64,000 nt of DNA from Epiperipatus broadwayi (lineage: Eukaryota; Onychophora; Udeonychophora; Euonychophora; Peripatidae): the NCBI GenBank assembly GCA_028023455.1, contig JAQFVV010006429.1, positions 682,001-746,000 on the forward strand. Reading direction: 5' to 3'. This document shows, piece by piece, positions 35,966 through 48,763 of this stretch. The position numbers were made by a program, and so were the translations under genes. How positions within the stretch are numbered: position 1 is the stretch's first letter; each line of letters begins with the position of its first letter. The notes beneath the pieces are model-generated. The model had not been told where the DNA came from. It ran no database searches and saw nothing but the letters and a program-made list of their open reading frames with translations.

Positions 35966-37200
35966 TCAACTTTCCCATAACTCCATAAACTTAATGTTTG
36001 CTCCTTGCCTATTAATTAAATCTTGCTTGTATTTATATATTAACATCACTTCTTTAATTTTTCTTTTATCATTATTTCTTTCAATTTCCAATATTTTTAC
36101 ATTACTATAATTAAAATCAAAACCATTATTATTTATTATGGTCATAAATGACAGAAGGTGATAAATTATCATTACTTTTATAATTTTGTTTTATATTTTG
36201 AACCCTTTTTAATAATAACAAGTGCTCCTTTGTTTTTTTCCAATGTGCACCTCAGTTCACCTATATATCCACTGCCACACCCACATGTCCATTTGTAAAT
36301 AATACAATTTTTATTTGACAATAAAGGCTTAGCTTTTGAATTATTTATTAATTTATTTAATGTAAGTGGTGCACAAAATACAATATCACATACACCTTTA
36401 TATATTTTTTTTAATAAAACACCACTGTTGTTTTGAAATATATGGTATTGATATCCAAAATTTTATATCAGAATAATTAACATTATTATTAATATTATTT
36501 TTATATTTAGAATTAAAACTTTTAACAGTATAATAAACACAATCATAATTATATCCAATGCTTAACAATTCATTATAATAAATTTCGATATTTTTGGTTT
36601 TATCTGATGCATATTTACAAAGATTATCATTTCTAAATAAGAAGGACTTCAAACCTGCCATTTTATGTAACATTGGTACTATTTATTCATATGGAATATA
36701 TCCTCTTTTTGCTATTGATTTAAGAGTCATATAGTAATCCAGTTTATCTTTGTTCCTAGTTATCTTGAGATCTAAAAATTGAACACTCATTGAATTTTCA
36801 TTTGTTTTTATCCATTTTAAGCCCTTTATGTTATTTAATTCATTAAACAAATCATATAACATTTGGCCTTCCACAAACTAAAACCTCATCAACATATCGA
36901 TTATATAAAGTAATATTTTTCTGATAATATTCCTTTTTCAAAGTATATATATTATCTTGAAAATACTTCAGTTCAAAAAAATTTTCAGATAACTTGGAAG
37001 ATTTAAATCCAGAATTAAAAATATCTTGTTCTTCTTAAACTTTTTTATGTTATATATCTGCTATATGATAGAATCAAAGAAAGCTTTATCACATGATATA
37101 AAATTTTAGAAATTTCAATTGAAAAGTGGTGTTTTAGCTTCAATTTTTTTTAATACTGATCTTTGAACTGTTAACAAGTAGCTTCTTCAAGCCAGCATAA
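35966..37200 (-). mobile_element. Second Penelope-like element remnant (RT + GIY-YIG)
   Basis: Minus-strand pieces: RT remnants from about 37,200; the catalytic box reads RYVDEV (about 36,895-36,878) where PLEs normally have YVDD, so one catalytic Asp is Glu. Then VQFLDLKITRNKDKLDYYM at about 36,800-36,740 and MAGLKSFLFRNDNLCKYASD at 36,660-36,600, both homologous to the first PLE. A GIY-YIG start follows (CGCGSGYIGE, about 36,285-36,255), and the frame closes with a C-terminal nuclease segment (36,172-35,966, DKRKIKEVMLIYKY). Frameshifts separate these. More diverged than the 5.6 kb copy. Confidence 0.8.
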
Positions 37201-37209
37201 AGATATGAT

Positions 37210-37763
37210 ATAGTGGAATTATTAATTTAAATTAATCTTATTTTTTTTATTTTTTTACTTCTTGCCTTAAAATGCATATAATGCTAATTATAGCATCACT
37301 TTTACTAAACCAGAAAATAATATGCAGAATGTTTTAATGTTTTAAATGCAACAATAAATAATTTGTAGTATCTAATGATCAGAAATTCAAATACTTCATG
37401 TGGTAGACAATGGAAACAATATATTCCACCTTTTCTCTAGGATGGTTATAAGTTTAAGATTGTGAATCACTTTAAATAGCTTATATGCTTTGAAAAATTT
37501 TCAGAAGTAAAATATTTTATTATATTCATATAATTTCATTATTTGAGTTAAATGTATAAAAAGTAATTATTCTATGAAACTTTATATATGAATATCAGCT
37601 ATGAATCCTCATTAATATAAGATAAAGAATGAAAAAAATATAACTAACTTTCACTATTATTCCTAAAGTATGATGATAAGATGATAAGACAAATTATCCA
37701 CTTTCTTCACTTTGTTTGAAATTACGATATTGAATCTATTATAACAAATCTATTATATGACAC

Positions 37764-37798
<35 letters not shown>

Positions 37799-39960
37799 GA
37801 CAGGTAAAGTAGAAATAAACACAGGCAAAAAATTTTGTAGATATTTTCTATTTTTTCTGGAATAAATATAATAAATAAAAAGTTAAATAACTCTGGATTT
37901 AAAACATAATTTTATTATAAATTAACACATTTAAAAAGGTATAAATAAATAAATATTGTGTTCTGATTTTGAATTTAAAAACAAGCGTGTTTCTGAAAAT
38001 TGTAAAAATTTCTATTATTTTTTGAAGTCTTTTAATTAATGCTTTATCTAAATAAAAACATGTAGATAATACCTTTAGTAAAATTTCAAAGTTGTTTACA
38101 AAACTAGTGTGTAATTAAATGTGATTTGAAAAGATTAAAATTGATTTTAATCAAGGTAAGGATTAGGCAGAAAAAAAACTCTGATTTCAATTAAGGTGTT
38201 TTTGTCATCCCAAATGACTTTTATAAAAAGTGCTGATAAAAAATATCAGTTCAGTCTGGCTAATATTTTCGAGATGCAGGTTGGTGGCCACTTGGACACC
38301 TGAAAAGTTGGTTATAATATTTTCCTGCAACTTGTTGAAGTTTGCAGCAGGTGATTTTCATTGGCCACAGTAGCAGTTGTTTCTGTGGAATGACCAAAGA
38401 ATAATGCAATGAAAGCAAGAGCAGAAGCAGTCATGTACTGATTTTACTATGCTGGAATTAATTTACATAAAATCCAGGTCAAATTCTAATGAGTCTTGAC
38501 TATTTAAATGTGTTCTAGAAGACTCACATAGCTGAAATTTTAATCATTTATTGCATTTATGTGATGATTGAAATATAAATCAATTGTATTGCTCATTCCC
38601 ATGCATATGTCAAGGGGTGTTTGATAGACATATGTAAAATTTAATTATTTTTGTCATTATTGAATATTAATTGAAATACATTAATTGTATATTACAAAAT
38701 GTGCATCTCTGCACATATATATGTAAATCACCACATAAAAACTTGCATTTTGTATAGCAATCATATAAATTATGATGTGATAATTTTTTATTATTAATTT
38801 GTAATCAAAATCAGAAAGCTTCTAATTGTACAACCATATTTTAAAAATTTCAATATTATTTTTTATTGTTGTTAATAGACTTCTATTTAAGTTGTTAAAA
38901 TTATTTTAGTGACTTAATTCTAACGAATTTAAAATATTGTATATTTGTATCATCTCTTGATCACTGTAGTAGTTGTAGATCTCATGTTCTTCTGAACTAG
39001 ATTGAAGTATAATGGTTGATATATAAATAGTGATGCATTTAGTGCTCACCATCCTCATTGACACATAAAATTATATTCTTTAAAGTCCTCACACTACATT
39101 TTATATTAGTTCAGTGTCTATTATAATTTAAATTTAGGTTGGTCATCATACTAATTGTACTAAGTAGCCAGAACATTGATGATGAACAGTATGTTTTAGA
39201 ATATCAGCAGTATTGTTTATGATTATTGTGTATTGTGATGGATGAGGATTTAATTGGAACATCCAAATTAATGTTTAAATAATTTCCTGAGCTAACAAAA
39301 GCTCAATAGTTATCCTGGTCTAAAGAAGACCCATTTCAAATCCAGGAACCAGATTGACTGTTGATTTATTGTATTAACTTATTTTTATGATGATGTTTCC
39401 ATCAATGATGTTGATGAATGACATTTACTTATTTATAATGCTGGTTGTTGTATAATTAATTGTAAATGCTCTAATGAGTTAAATGATCTAACTAGGCTAA
39501 TCTCTGAGAGAGTTCTCTCATCTCTCATGCTCTTGTAATATATAAAATTGCTTATATATTTTGGATATTAAAAATTGCTTTAATATCTGAACTGCTTCAT
39601 TACTTTGATTTAATGACTCTTGTTTTAAATAGTTAAGTTTAATATCTCTCATTACTTAATTAAAAATGATTTTAATATTTAATTTTGTAATATTTTTCCA
39701 TCACCCCATGTTCATTTTAGGGATGAATATCCTGATTTTCCATTCTATTATACTATATTATAAAGACATGACTTCATTAAATTGATAATTTAAATTAATG
39801 ATTAGATAAGTCTGTTCATATATATTCACCATTACATGTGTGTGGGGGGTTTTTTTTTCATTTAGAAAAAAAATGATTCACATGAATACATAAATACAAA
39901 AATGGCCACTACAAATGACCTCACTTTTTGCTCAATATATATTGTAAAGTTTGTTTATAT
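37210..39960. other. AT-rich spacer; one less AT-rich block
   Basis: An AT microsatellite lies at 37,767-37,795. The stretch at about 38,250-38,460 is noticeably less AT-rich and contains GGTGGCCACTTGGACACC and TTGGCCACAGTAGCAG; I could not identify it. Otherwise nothing seen. Confidence 0.5.
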
Positions 39961-40317
39961 ACGTTGCAAATATATTGGCATTTGGTAAAAGCTAAAAAAT
40001 AAAAGTAAATTTAGATTTTTTTTTGACTAATTTTTTCTTTTTTTAAAAAGTAACGTACAATGAAAGTTAAATTATTCTTTCGTATTTTTTTAATGTACTT
40101 AGAAATAAAAGTAGAATTGGAGAGAACAAAAGAATTCCAAAAGTAAAAAAAAAGATAAGAGAAAGTAAAAATAGTTTGTCTAATTAAAGATGGCCAAAAA
40201 ACTTAATAAGAAAAGAGAACATTATACCGTAAATTTTATAAAGAGAATCTACAAGATTATGAACCAAAAAACGCCATGATAATAGCATGCGCAGAAGTCG
40301 GAAAACTGGGCCTCTAG

Positions 40318-40328
40318 TATAAAAGGGA
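40318..40328 (+). promoter_or_regulatory. TATA box of LTR-like element
   Basis: GTATAAAAGGG, conserved as CATATAAAAAGG in the inverted copy (26,146-26,158, minus strand). Context and spacing within the element fit a Pol II promoter; no initiator was assigned. Confidence 0.5.
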
Positions 40329-40599
40329 AAGGTCAGTTTGAAGAATGTCTTGTTCGTTTGTTTCTTTAGTTGGTCTTGGATAACAATAATATATCCAAGA
40401 TCACTCTATTCTGAAGTAATTTGGCATGTTGGTGTGAACTGGAGCTTCTGCGGACATCGTGCCTGAAGATGTACACCAGAAAAGCTTTTGTGACAGACTA
40501 GGAGAATGGATCGCAAGATCAACTAATAATCAAAGGCCATAAGCTCATTTTAACCCTGAAAAACTGCATAGTTATCTACAACCATCGTGAATTCACTAA

Positions 40600-40615
40600 A
40601 ACTTACCGGTAAGTT
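40600..40615. promoter_or_regulatory. 16-bp palindrome with two opposed splice donors
   Basis: AACTTACCGGTAAGTT is its own reverse complement and is identical at 25,840-25,855. Each strand reads CGGTAAGT, a good U1 5' splice site. The central CpG is intact in both copies although the neighbouring CpGs are lost in the 25 kb copy. Confidence 0.5.
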
Positions 40616-41324
40616 ATGCTTCATTATCCTGATTGTGACAAATTTAACCATTTTACAAACTACTTGTAAAAATAAGCTTATAATAGGACCCAGATATAGA
40701 CTTTCATTTAATTAATCAAGAGACTCTTGTGTATCAAAGCACTTTTAATTACTTATGTTAATTGATTTATTTTATTAATATTTCATGTCTGAATTAAGTG
40801 TGTTCTCTCCAATTTATTTGATAAATAATTTACTTCAAACACTTTTTTTTATCTATTAGAATAAAAATATTTCTAATACCTATTTTCATTTGTACATTAT
40901 TAATAATAGTTATTATTTTTTATTATTAAATTTATTATTAGTTTCATAAGATTTAAAACATAATTTACCTTTGCCAATATGTTTCAATAAGCCCAGGAAT
41001 AATAATCTTAGAAAAATAATTCTCGTTACGGTATGATGTAATACTGATTAGTTTAAAAGTATTTTTCTTTTTTTATTGTGAAATGTTATTTGACTGTTTC
41101 AGCAGTCTCTTTAGAATAAAAGGACCTGGCGCCCATATTAAATCAATTAAAAGCTGATTTCATCAATAGAATAATTCTCAACAATTAATCAGCCGAGTTT
41201 GATCAGGAAATATAGTTATGTTTTTAGAAATAGAAATACAACTTTCTTCTTTTCAACCTAACTTTATCAACTCATGCGCAGTTTATATTAGCGTGTAGAG
41301 GCCTATCAAAATGGAAAACATTAT

Positions 41325-42547
41325 AATATATATATATTAGACATAAAATATTAAGAAAATAGTTGCTGCATCGAATTAAATTTAAATTAAATTATGAGGC
41401 TAATATAAAGTATTTATAAAGTGATATAGAGAGTCTTATATTAAAAGGATTACATATTATTTAAGAGATTTATAAATTTAACAAGAAGAACAACAAATTA
41501 TAGAATTCATAATATTTTAAATATTAAAGTTTGGATGATACTTGAAAGTTATTGATGCAAAAGGTTAGTCTCTATGATGGCAGTATTTTAATGGTTTTAC
41601 CTTCAATCTCTGTGAAGTCCATATTTTGCCATGGCTTATTTCAAGTGGGAATCAGGTAGCAGGTTTCCAGGTTATCCTTTAAGGCATAGCATATTAGTTT
41701 ATAGATATTTAACATTAGAGCAGCATGTTCATGGTAGCTAATGCAGGAACTGTCAGGAAAAGTGGCATTTCCCCCCTACTACTCAGTAGTTAACATATTA
41801 AAAATTTGAATGCTGTGAATTTGTTTGGCCCAAACTTCACAAATTTAAAATATTGAACTTTTTGACTAAATTTTATCCCTTTTTATGTGATTCCTGGTGA
41901 TCTTAGGAATGCTTTTATAATTAATAACCTGGAGCAATGAATAATGCTGCTACTGATAGTTTTTACATGAGGAATTCACATTTTATTTTGAAGTTAGTAC
42001 AAGCAATGCAATTGGGTTGATAAGTTTCTAAATGATTGTTTAAAATCTATTTCTAACATAGAAATAGATTTTACTAAATGATAAAGTTTCATTATTGGAA
42101 ATAGACTTGATTTAATAAGATTGTTAATGTTTTTTAATTAATATTGGAATGCTTCTAGGATCTTCCAAGACAATTGCATCATCCTGTGACTGCCATTAAA
42201 TATAAAAATATACATATTTTAAAAAACTAAATTTTAGATATAATTTTAAATATCTATGATAATAGATGTATATGAATTCAATAATCATTTTATATGCATC
42301 CCCCATCATATATGTCCTTTATGCATATATACAACTTTTAAATTATATGATATATTATTTATTATTTATTATTCAGTTAAGATACTATTAACTATTTTAT
42401 TCATAGTTATTTTTATAAGGAAGTACAACAAATTAGATTATATAGGAGTGTAGATAAGTGCAAATATTGAATTTGAATTCGGTTTGGTGGTGGGAGATTG
42501 GATAGGACTGTGAAGCACAATCTGAATCTCAGATTGACCACTTCATT
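41325..42547 (+). repeat. ~1.2 kb dispersed repeat, copy 1
   Basis: Direct repeat of 53,920-55,210. The first ~250 bp (from ATATTAGACATAAAATATTA) are over 90% alike by eye; similarity falls towards the right end (TTTGGTGGTGGG then AGATTGACCA). A frame with KILLTILFI is shared, but copy 1 has stops where copy 2 is open, so nucleotide conservation explains it best. It abuts the LTR-like element on the left. No TG..CA ends were found. Confidence 0.85.
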
Positions 42548-42749
42548 TTCACTGACTTACAAAAGATAATAAAAATGTTTAAAAAAATTATTTTATTTAC
42601 TGGTTTATGTGACAAAGAAACAATCACATCTGGAGGAGTGCTAACTATATCAGATTGCAGCACTTGGCCGAGATTGTCTAATATGATTACTTATATCCCA
42701 TCATAATAAATGTTCTTACATTATATATAAATCACTCTCTTAATTCAAA

Positions 42750-44000
42750 AAAAATTCTTATATTTTCTACTATTTTATTCTTAAATATGTCCATTATTTG
42801 TATTATACTTCCATGTTTCCCTCTTTTCTTTTCTTGATTACCATCTCATGTTGTGGCCATTCATGTTTCCTTTAGTAATTTCTTTCCGACTATCAGGTGG
42901 TACACATGGTTACAGGAGCCTAGCATTCTATGTCTTTTTAACTTTAAGCTCTGGGTTTAAGTTACTGTAGTCTACTAACATCAAAAACTGAGTCATCATG
43001 TCTATGGTGGCAGTTTGGCTTCCCAGCATCATTCTCTGAAATATTGCCTTCTGGTATATTTGAAATATAATGGGTTTATAACAGCAATCTTCCTTTGTTC
43101 TTGGCCATAGCTTTCAAGTAGTGGATGGCAATGGCCACTTATCATCATCACTGGCTTGATGGAAGTAGAATAATTCTCTTAAGTTATCTAGGTGTTCCAT
43201 GGGGTTTTCACCTGGTTCTTTGAAAGTTTGTACTTGGATAAAATATGCCATCTAAGATGATCCCTGGTTAATGATTATATGGTTAAGATCATTTTTATTA
43301 ATATTGCACTGTAGTCCCAACAAATTCATATCAGGTATGGGTTCAATGTCTTGACTTCCTTTGCATGCTTCTGCTTCTAACTTTCCCTCAGTCTTAGGGC
43401 TCTTGTGGCTTATTTCTTTGATTTCTTGCTGTATTTATTTTATCATGTCTAACATCTTAGTCTTTTCTTTCCTCATTTCCTGCATGGGGTCATATATCTC
43501 TCCAATCTGTATTTGTCCCATCTTTGGGATTTCTGCTGCCTGGTTTATGCCACACATCATTTCTTTTGATTTTTTTTAATCCAGTTTCTAATTGTTCTGT
43601 TTCTGCAATCTTCAGTACTGTTTGGCAGCTTCTAGTTGGAATGTTCTTCCTCTCCTTTTTGTTATCAACATGGTGATCTATTATTTTATTTCCATTTCCC
43701 AATTTTTGTGGTGTCTTTTCACAATTCTTCAATCATCTGTAACATTTTGGTTCTTTGGTTTTTCATATCTCACATGAAATCATATATTTCTGTCATGTCT
43801 GTTCTGTTTAACTCTTTATTCTTTGGCACTTCTGATATCAGATCTCCTTCATATATCAGCTATCCAGGTTCCTTGAATGTGATTTCCATGCTTTCTAGTC
43901 CTGCCTCATTTTCTATCTCTTCTGAAATGTTGATCTTCGTTTCCATACTCTCCATTTTTTTAGTTGGCTGCTAAAATAAATAAAAAATAATAATTTTCTG
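42750..44000 (-). pseudogene. Gag-like retrotransposon pseudogene
   Basis: Minus-strand reading from about 43,960 gives a Lys/Glu-rich, coiled-coil-like N-terminal region. It has an internal duplication (IYDFM then MKNQRTKMLQMI at about 43,780; IYDPMQEMRKEKTKMLDMI at about 43,490). A capsid-like stretch follows, containing QTFKEPGENPMEHLDNLRE and then FYFHQASDDDKWPLPS (about 43,230-43,120) and ending near 42,920. Stops and a frameshift interrupt it. The organisation fits gag of an LTR retrotransposon that packages element RNA; no pol follows because the 41.3-42.5 kb repeat lies there. Confidence 0.6.
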
Positions 44001-44309
44001 GTTATTTATTTATTCTTAATGGGCTATGCACCTTCTCCCCCATTCCTTTATTCATCTCTTACCTTGCACTATATTCTGTTCTAACACTATTTTTATGCCT
44101 ATGCTATCTGACAAACAAAACAAAAAAAATAATATTCTCTACCTACTACCACTTTCTTTTCTCTTGTTTCTCTTTTGGGTTTTGGTTGTTCCTTTGCACC
44201 TAAAACAGACATAATTGATTAGTTAATTTTTATTACATAACATTATTATATACAATAGTAAGACCAGTGGGGTGACTCTCTATATTGTTTGCTTTCAAGT
44301 TCTTTGATC

Positions 44310-44350
44310 ATTGCTTACAATATCTAAGGTACTCACTTCACCACCAGTTG
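44310..44350 (-). promoter_or_regulatory. Possible primer-binding/leader region of the gag-like element
   Basis: On the minus strand, ACAACTGGTGGTGAAGTGAG upstream of the gag-like frame resembles the TGGTGG-type start found just inside a 5' LTR of gypsy elements. GTGAGTACC inside it is a splice-donor match. The tRNA and the LTR itself were not identified. Confidence 0.25.
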
Positions 44351-44359
44351 TCTAAATTT

Positions 44360-47300
44360 ATAATGGCATTACTACCAGGTCCCATGCCAATAAGTTGTGG
44401 TCATGATTATATATTATTATTCAAGTTTACACTTACGTGCATGATGCTAACTAAAATCTGCCACTACACTATTTTACAATATTTTTCGTATGGATGTATA
44501 TATTTAGTTAATCTGTACCTTTAGTTATAGGCTCACAATAAAAAAAATTATCAGTGTTGCTTATATAAAATAAAATAAAAAAATTACATCTTTATAATCT
44601 ACATACACATATAGTGCATATACATATGCTTGGTACAAGAAACACTAAACATTTTTTAAAAAAGGATATTTTTTTTTTAAATTCAGGGGCACCAATTTTG
44701 ACAAAAAAAATGTATACAAATATTATAATGATTGGAGCATATTGGAAACTTACCATATCAACCATACAAGGATGCCACAAGCCCATTTGAACCTGGAAAA
44801 TTTGTATAGTAGGCAGATCCAGTAAGATCCAAAATTTTTAAATAAATCCGACCAAAATGCCCCACTCACTAGCTCGTAGAGCAGCAAAGATAATGTATAC
44901 TTTATTTTTTTAAGAAAGAAAGATAACAAAAAATAAAAATGAGCCATTGCCAGATTAACAATACACATAAACATTTATTTTGCACATATATAAAATTTAA
45001 AATTATTTACTATAATGTTTACTTTAGAATTTAATTTAATTTTACATTTTAACTTTTTATTTCTTAAGTTCTCACACATGAATTAATTAATATTTTATTA
45101 GAATGTTGAGTATGAATAGAGTACATAGATTGCATTTGAAAAGAAAGTATTCTATATCTGTAGGCCAAAAGATCACAGTCAAACTAATGCCAATCTGTCT
45201 GACATATCAATGTATTCAATGCAACATAAATACAACAGCATGATAATGTACTGTCAGAAATGTACATCTGAACAGCATGGTTAGACAAGAAATTGTCCCT
45301 CGTCCAGTACAGGAATGCTATGTATGTCTGGCCAGATGATCAATACAAAAATAGTATAGTTCTTTGCAGGAATTTATTGCAGGACCCTGATGTCTTGGGG
45401 TTCTGCAATATAGAAAAATGATATTTCATTTCCACCTTTGGAAAAACTAAAGGGATTGAAAGTGCATCTTTTCATACCCTTCTCATTCAACTTTTCTAGA
45501 CTTAACACATATAGCACACATCATTAATTTATTTCCAATCTTTCCTTTTTATATTAAAATTGCAGATTGACTGAACATGGCATGATGATGACAATTTCTT
45601 CACTATGGTCCATTTTCTGAGGGATTTTTTTATTGCCTATTCTGTTTTTATTGTGTTTCTCCTATCTGACCTTTAATTATAAATTTTGAGATGCCCAAAA
45701 CCTAGTTTACTTTGACTAATTAAAAATAATCATTTCCATTTTTAGCCTTTTTACACAATAGAATTAATTAATTTTTTTACATTCTTAAAGATATATTTTT
45801 ATCTTTAAATCTTTTAAGTTTTTTCTTAAAATTTAGTTTTCAAATACTTTTTAATAAAGTTTTTTTAATATTTTTCCATCTGTGTGATTTTATATATATA
45901 CTAGTTTAGATGACTTTTAATTTTCAATTTTTAATTCTGAAAAACAAACTTTTATTTGCGAACTTTTTTTATTTTTAATTATATTTATTATAATGTAACA
46001 GCATGTGTGCCCATTACAATATATTACACTATACCATCTCTCAGGTCTGAAGGTTTATGATATCAAAGCCCAACATTGGTCCACCAAGCCCAGGAAAAAA
46101 TATCTGTACCGGTCTGTTCACATGACCATACAATCAGACCTAGAATCTAAGCACAAATATCTAGTGCCCAATCATGCATGAGATACATATGTCATGAACA
46201 CTCATGGACTCTGCCCTGTATCCCAAGTGTCTAGATCTAACAACATATGAGCAGCAACTTCGAAGGTACAGGATTATTTTATATTATTTCTGTGAGCATC
46301 GCACAGTGGAAAAATAAACAGACTATGGAAAATCATAATAAGTGCATTTATACATATGGTGAAGACAAATATACATATTTATAATTAACAGAATCTTATG
46401 ACTTTAGCCAGAACATGACATTAACAACTTAACTAAATTCAATAAAGAAATGAAATAATCAAGAGATATTTGGTTTTATATAATATTTAATAATAAACAT
46501 AATTATAAGACTGGAACTTTATACATAGTTTTATTTCTCAAGAATCAGCCTCATATTATAAGATTGTCATTCTGTGCTTAGTAAACACTTTGACATAGAT
46601 ATTTACATACAAGTTTATATTATATTAGTTTTAACATGGTTGACTGATACATCAATACTTATACTAGCACTACTATAGAACAGATAATTTTAATAATACA
46701 CTCTTGATACAAGATAGTAGCACATACTTAATCATGTTTAGATTGATTTACATATATGTTGGTCAAATAATCTTTCATATTTTATCATTAATTCATTATA
46801 TGTGAGAAATATACAAAATCAAGATTTATTTGGTGAAATAACGTATGTGGGAGCATTTATAAGTAACAATATATAAAGTCAATGAGAAACATATTAAAAG
46901 GAACATTAATTAAATCAAGAACTAAATTTAGCTAGATAATGATATATATTACAGATATTTATAAACATAAGATTTTAAAATAGGACTGTAATATGTGAGA
47001 ATTGCAGTGCTAACCTAAAGGTCAAATATGATGGATTCATTCCTAAGAGTTTGAATGCTTTATCATTTGGAGTAAGAGAATGTTGACTTGCCACACTCAC
47101 ATTTTTGTGGCATCAGCTTTTTGGAATTGAGGGTCTCAGACAAAGTTGCTATGGGCTGGCTTTTTTGGAATTATTCCATGCAGAGCTTTCATTGTGTGAG
47201 TATAAGGTCTAGAATCATTTATCACCCTGTTTATGATCAAAAATAAAAAAAAAAGATGGCTTGGACTTTCTGAGGCACATCTTATGACAAAGCTTAATTA

Positions 47301-48560
47301 ACAAAGAATAAAACCTATGTTAGCAACACTTCAGATAATCCATAATTATTTGAATATTTACAATTTAACTTATTACCTATAATAATTTATATCAAATGTC
47401 ATGGTATGATCAGATTGCTAAATATAGATTATAAAGCATCATTATAGAATTATAATTAAACTTAACATAAACCAAGATTCCACCCCCCCTCCCTTTTCAT
47501 TTTCTCTTTCTAATAAAACTTGCACATACATTTGATATAGATACGATTATAGCCTAAGGTGTGCTCTTAATTAATAAAATATACATATATAAGTTTGATT
47601 GGGTGAAGATCAAGAAACATTGAAAGACATATATAATTAATGTTTTAAAATCAATATTGCACTAATAAATAATTAGAAAATGATTAAAATTGATATAACT
47701 TGTAAACTCATCAAAGTTGGAATTTTATTCCTCCCCCCTCTGTTGTTTACACAAACTATATAATGAATAAAAAAACACATTTGAAAATTTCCCAACTTAG
47801 TAAGTATTCGCAGTTTTAAAGTAAAAAGAAAATAATTAATAAATTGGCACTACTCTTTAATAGGAAGGAGCTAAGCTAAAATAATTATGCTAAGCTAAAA
47901 TAATTATGGGAGTTTATTGGCATATCATTTTAAATTTGTAATATACTTCTGGGTCTCATTTTACATGGTAGATAGGTTCCTCAGAAAATGCACACAAAAG
48001 AAATCACACAAAAATAGACTTAACTTACCTTGAAAAATGGGGGATGCGTTCTGTAATTTTCCAAAAATCACATAAAAGCAAAGCAACAACATAAAATTAT
48101 TTAAAATTTGCATAAAAAATAAGAAAAGAAAATATGTCTAATAAAAAATTTCAAATTTGAGAAAAAAATGACACAAGACAAACTTTTTTACTGTTTTTAT
48201 TAACTACAGTATTTAATTCTATTCAAAACAATATATTTTTATGTGTAATTTACATTTTTTATACATGTATGGTATTTTAATCATTATCGCTATTTGAGAC
48301 ATCAGAATCATCACAAGAAAAAATACAAATAGTGCCATCTTCATTTTTTTAAATTGGTCTTATAGTGGATTCACCCAAACTAAAATGTTTTTCAATCACT
48401 GTTGATCCTTCCCATTTCACTAAGCAATCTAAAATTGAAATTTTTGTTTCCAAAGAAAATCATTTTCTTTGATGTTTTTTCCTCTCTATTAGGGTAAACT
48501 AAAAGTTTAAAATAAAAATAAGAACTTAGATTTATGATAATAAAAAGATACCAACTCATT
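44360..48560. other. AT-rich stretch, no gene identified
   Basis: Less AT-rich blocks at about 45,130-45,480, 46,000-46,270 and 47,000-47,280 may be degraded elements or an LTR of the gag-like element; none shows a recognisable protein. A 20-bp tandem duplication of GCTAAGCTAAAATAATTAT is at about 47,870-47,908. Confidence 0.45.
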
Positions 48561-48561
48561 A

Positions 48562-48763
48562 CTGTTGGGCAAAATTTAATTTAAATTAACAATTAAAAAT
48601 TAAATTCTTATTTTTCTCTTTAATTTTTTAATTTTCAATTCCATTTAAAAAGTCAAATTTCATTGTTTCACATTAATTTCAGATCATGTTATGTAATTTT
48701 TAAATTGTTAATTACAATTAAAAATCAGATTTTAATTGTCAAATTTAATTGTGCCCAACGCTG
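48562..48763. mobile_element. Candidate MITE with TTGGGCA terminal inverted repeats
   Basis: The left end CTGTTGGGCAAAATTTAATT is matched, inverted, by the right end (reverse complement CAGCGTTGGGCACAATT). TTA flanks both ends and could be a 3-bp target duplication as made by PIF/Harbinger elements. About 200 bp, no ORF. Confidence 0.5.

Larger units (their letters stand above)
39965..41325 (+). mobile_element. LTR-like element, plus-strand copy
   Basis: Inverted relative to the copy at 24.93-26.50 kb and better preserved, with many intact CpGs (for example 40,271-40,310 and 40,449-40,462). Likely Pol II promoter: GTATAAAAGGG at 40,318-40,328. A hammerhead-like motif lies at 40,463-40,482 and a 16-bp palindrome at 40,600-40,615. 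The end (GTGTAGAGGCCTATC, about 41,294) is followed at once by the repeat at 41,325. No coding capacity. Solo LTR, PLE terminal repeat or non-autonomous element are all possible. Confidence 0.75.

Noticed and set aside
44740-44990. tRNA-like SINE on the minus strand (GGTTCAAATGGG)
   Set aside because: The B-box-like match is partial and lies too far from any A-box-like sequence.
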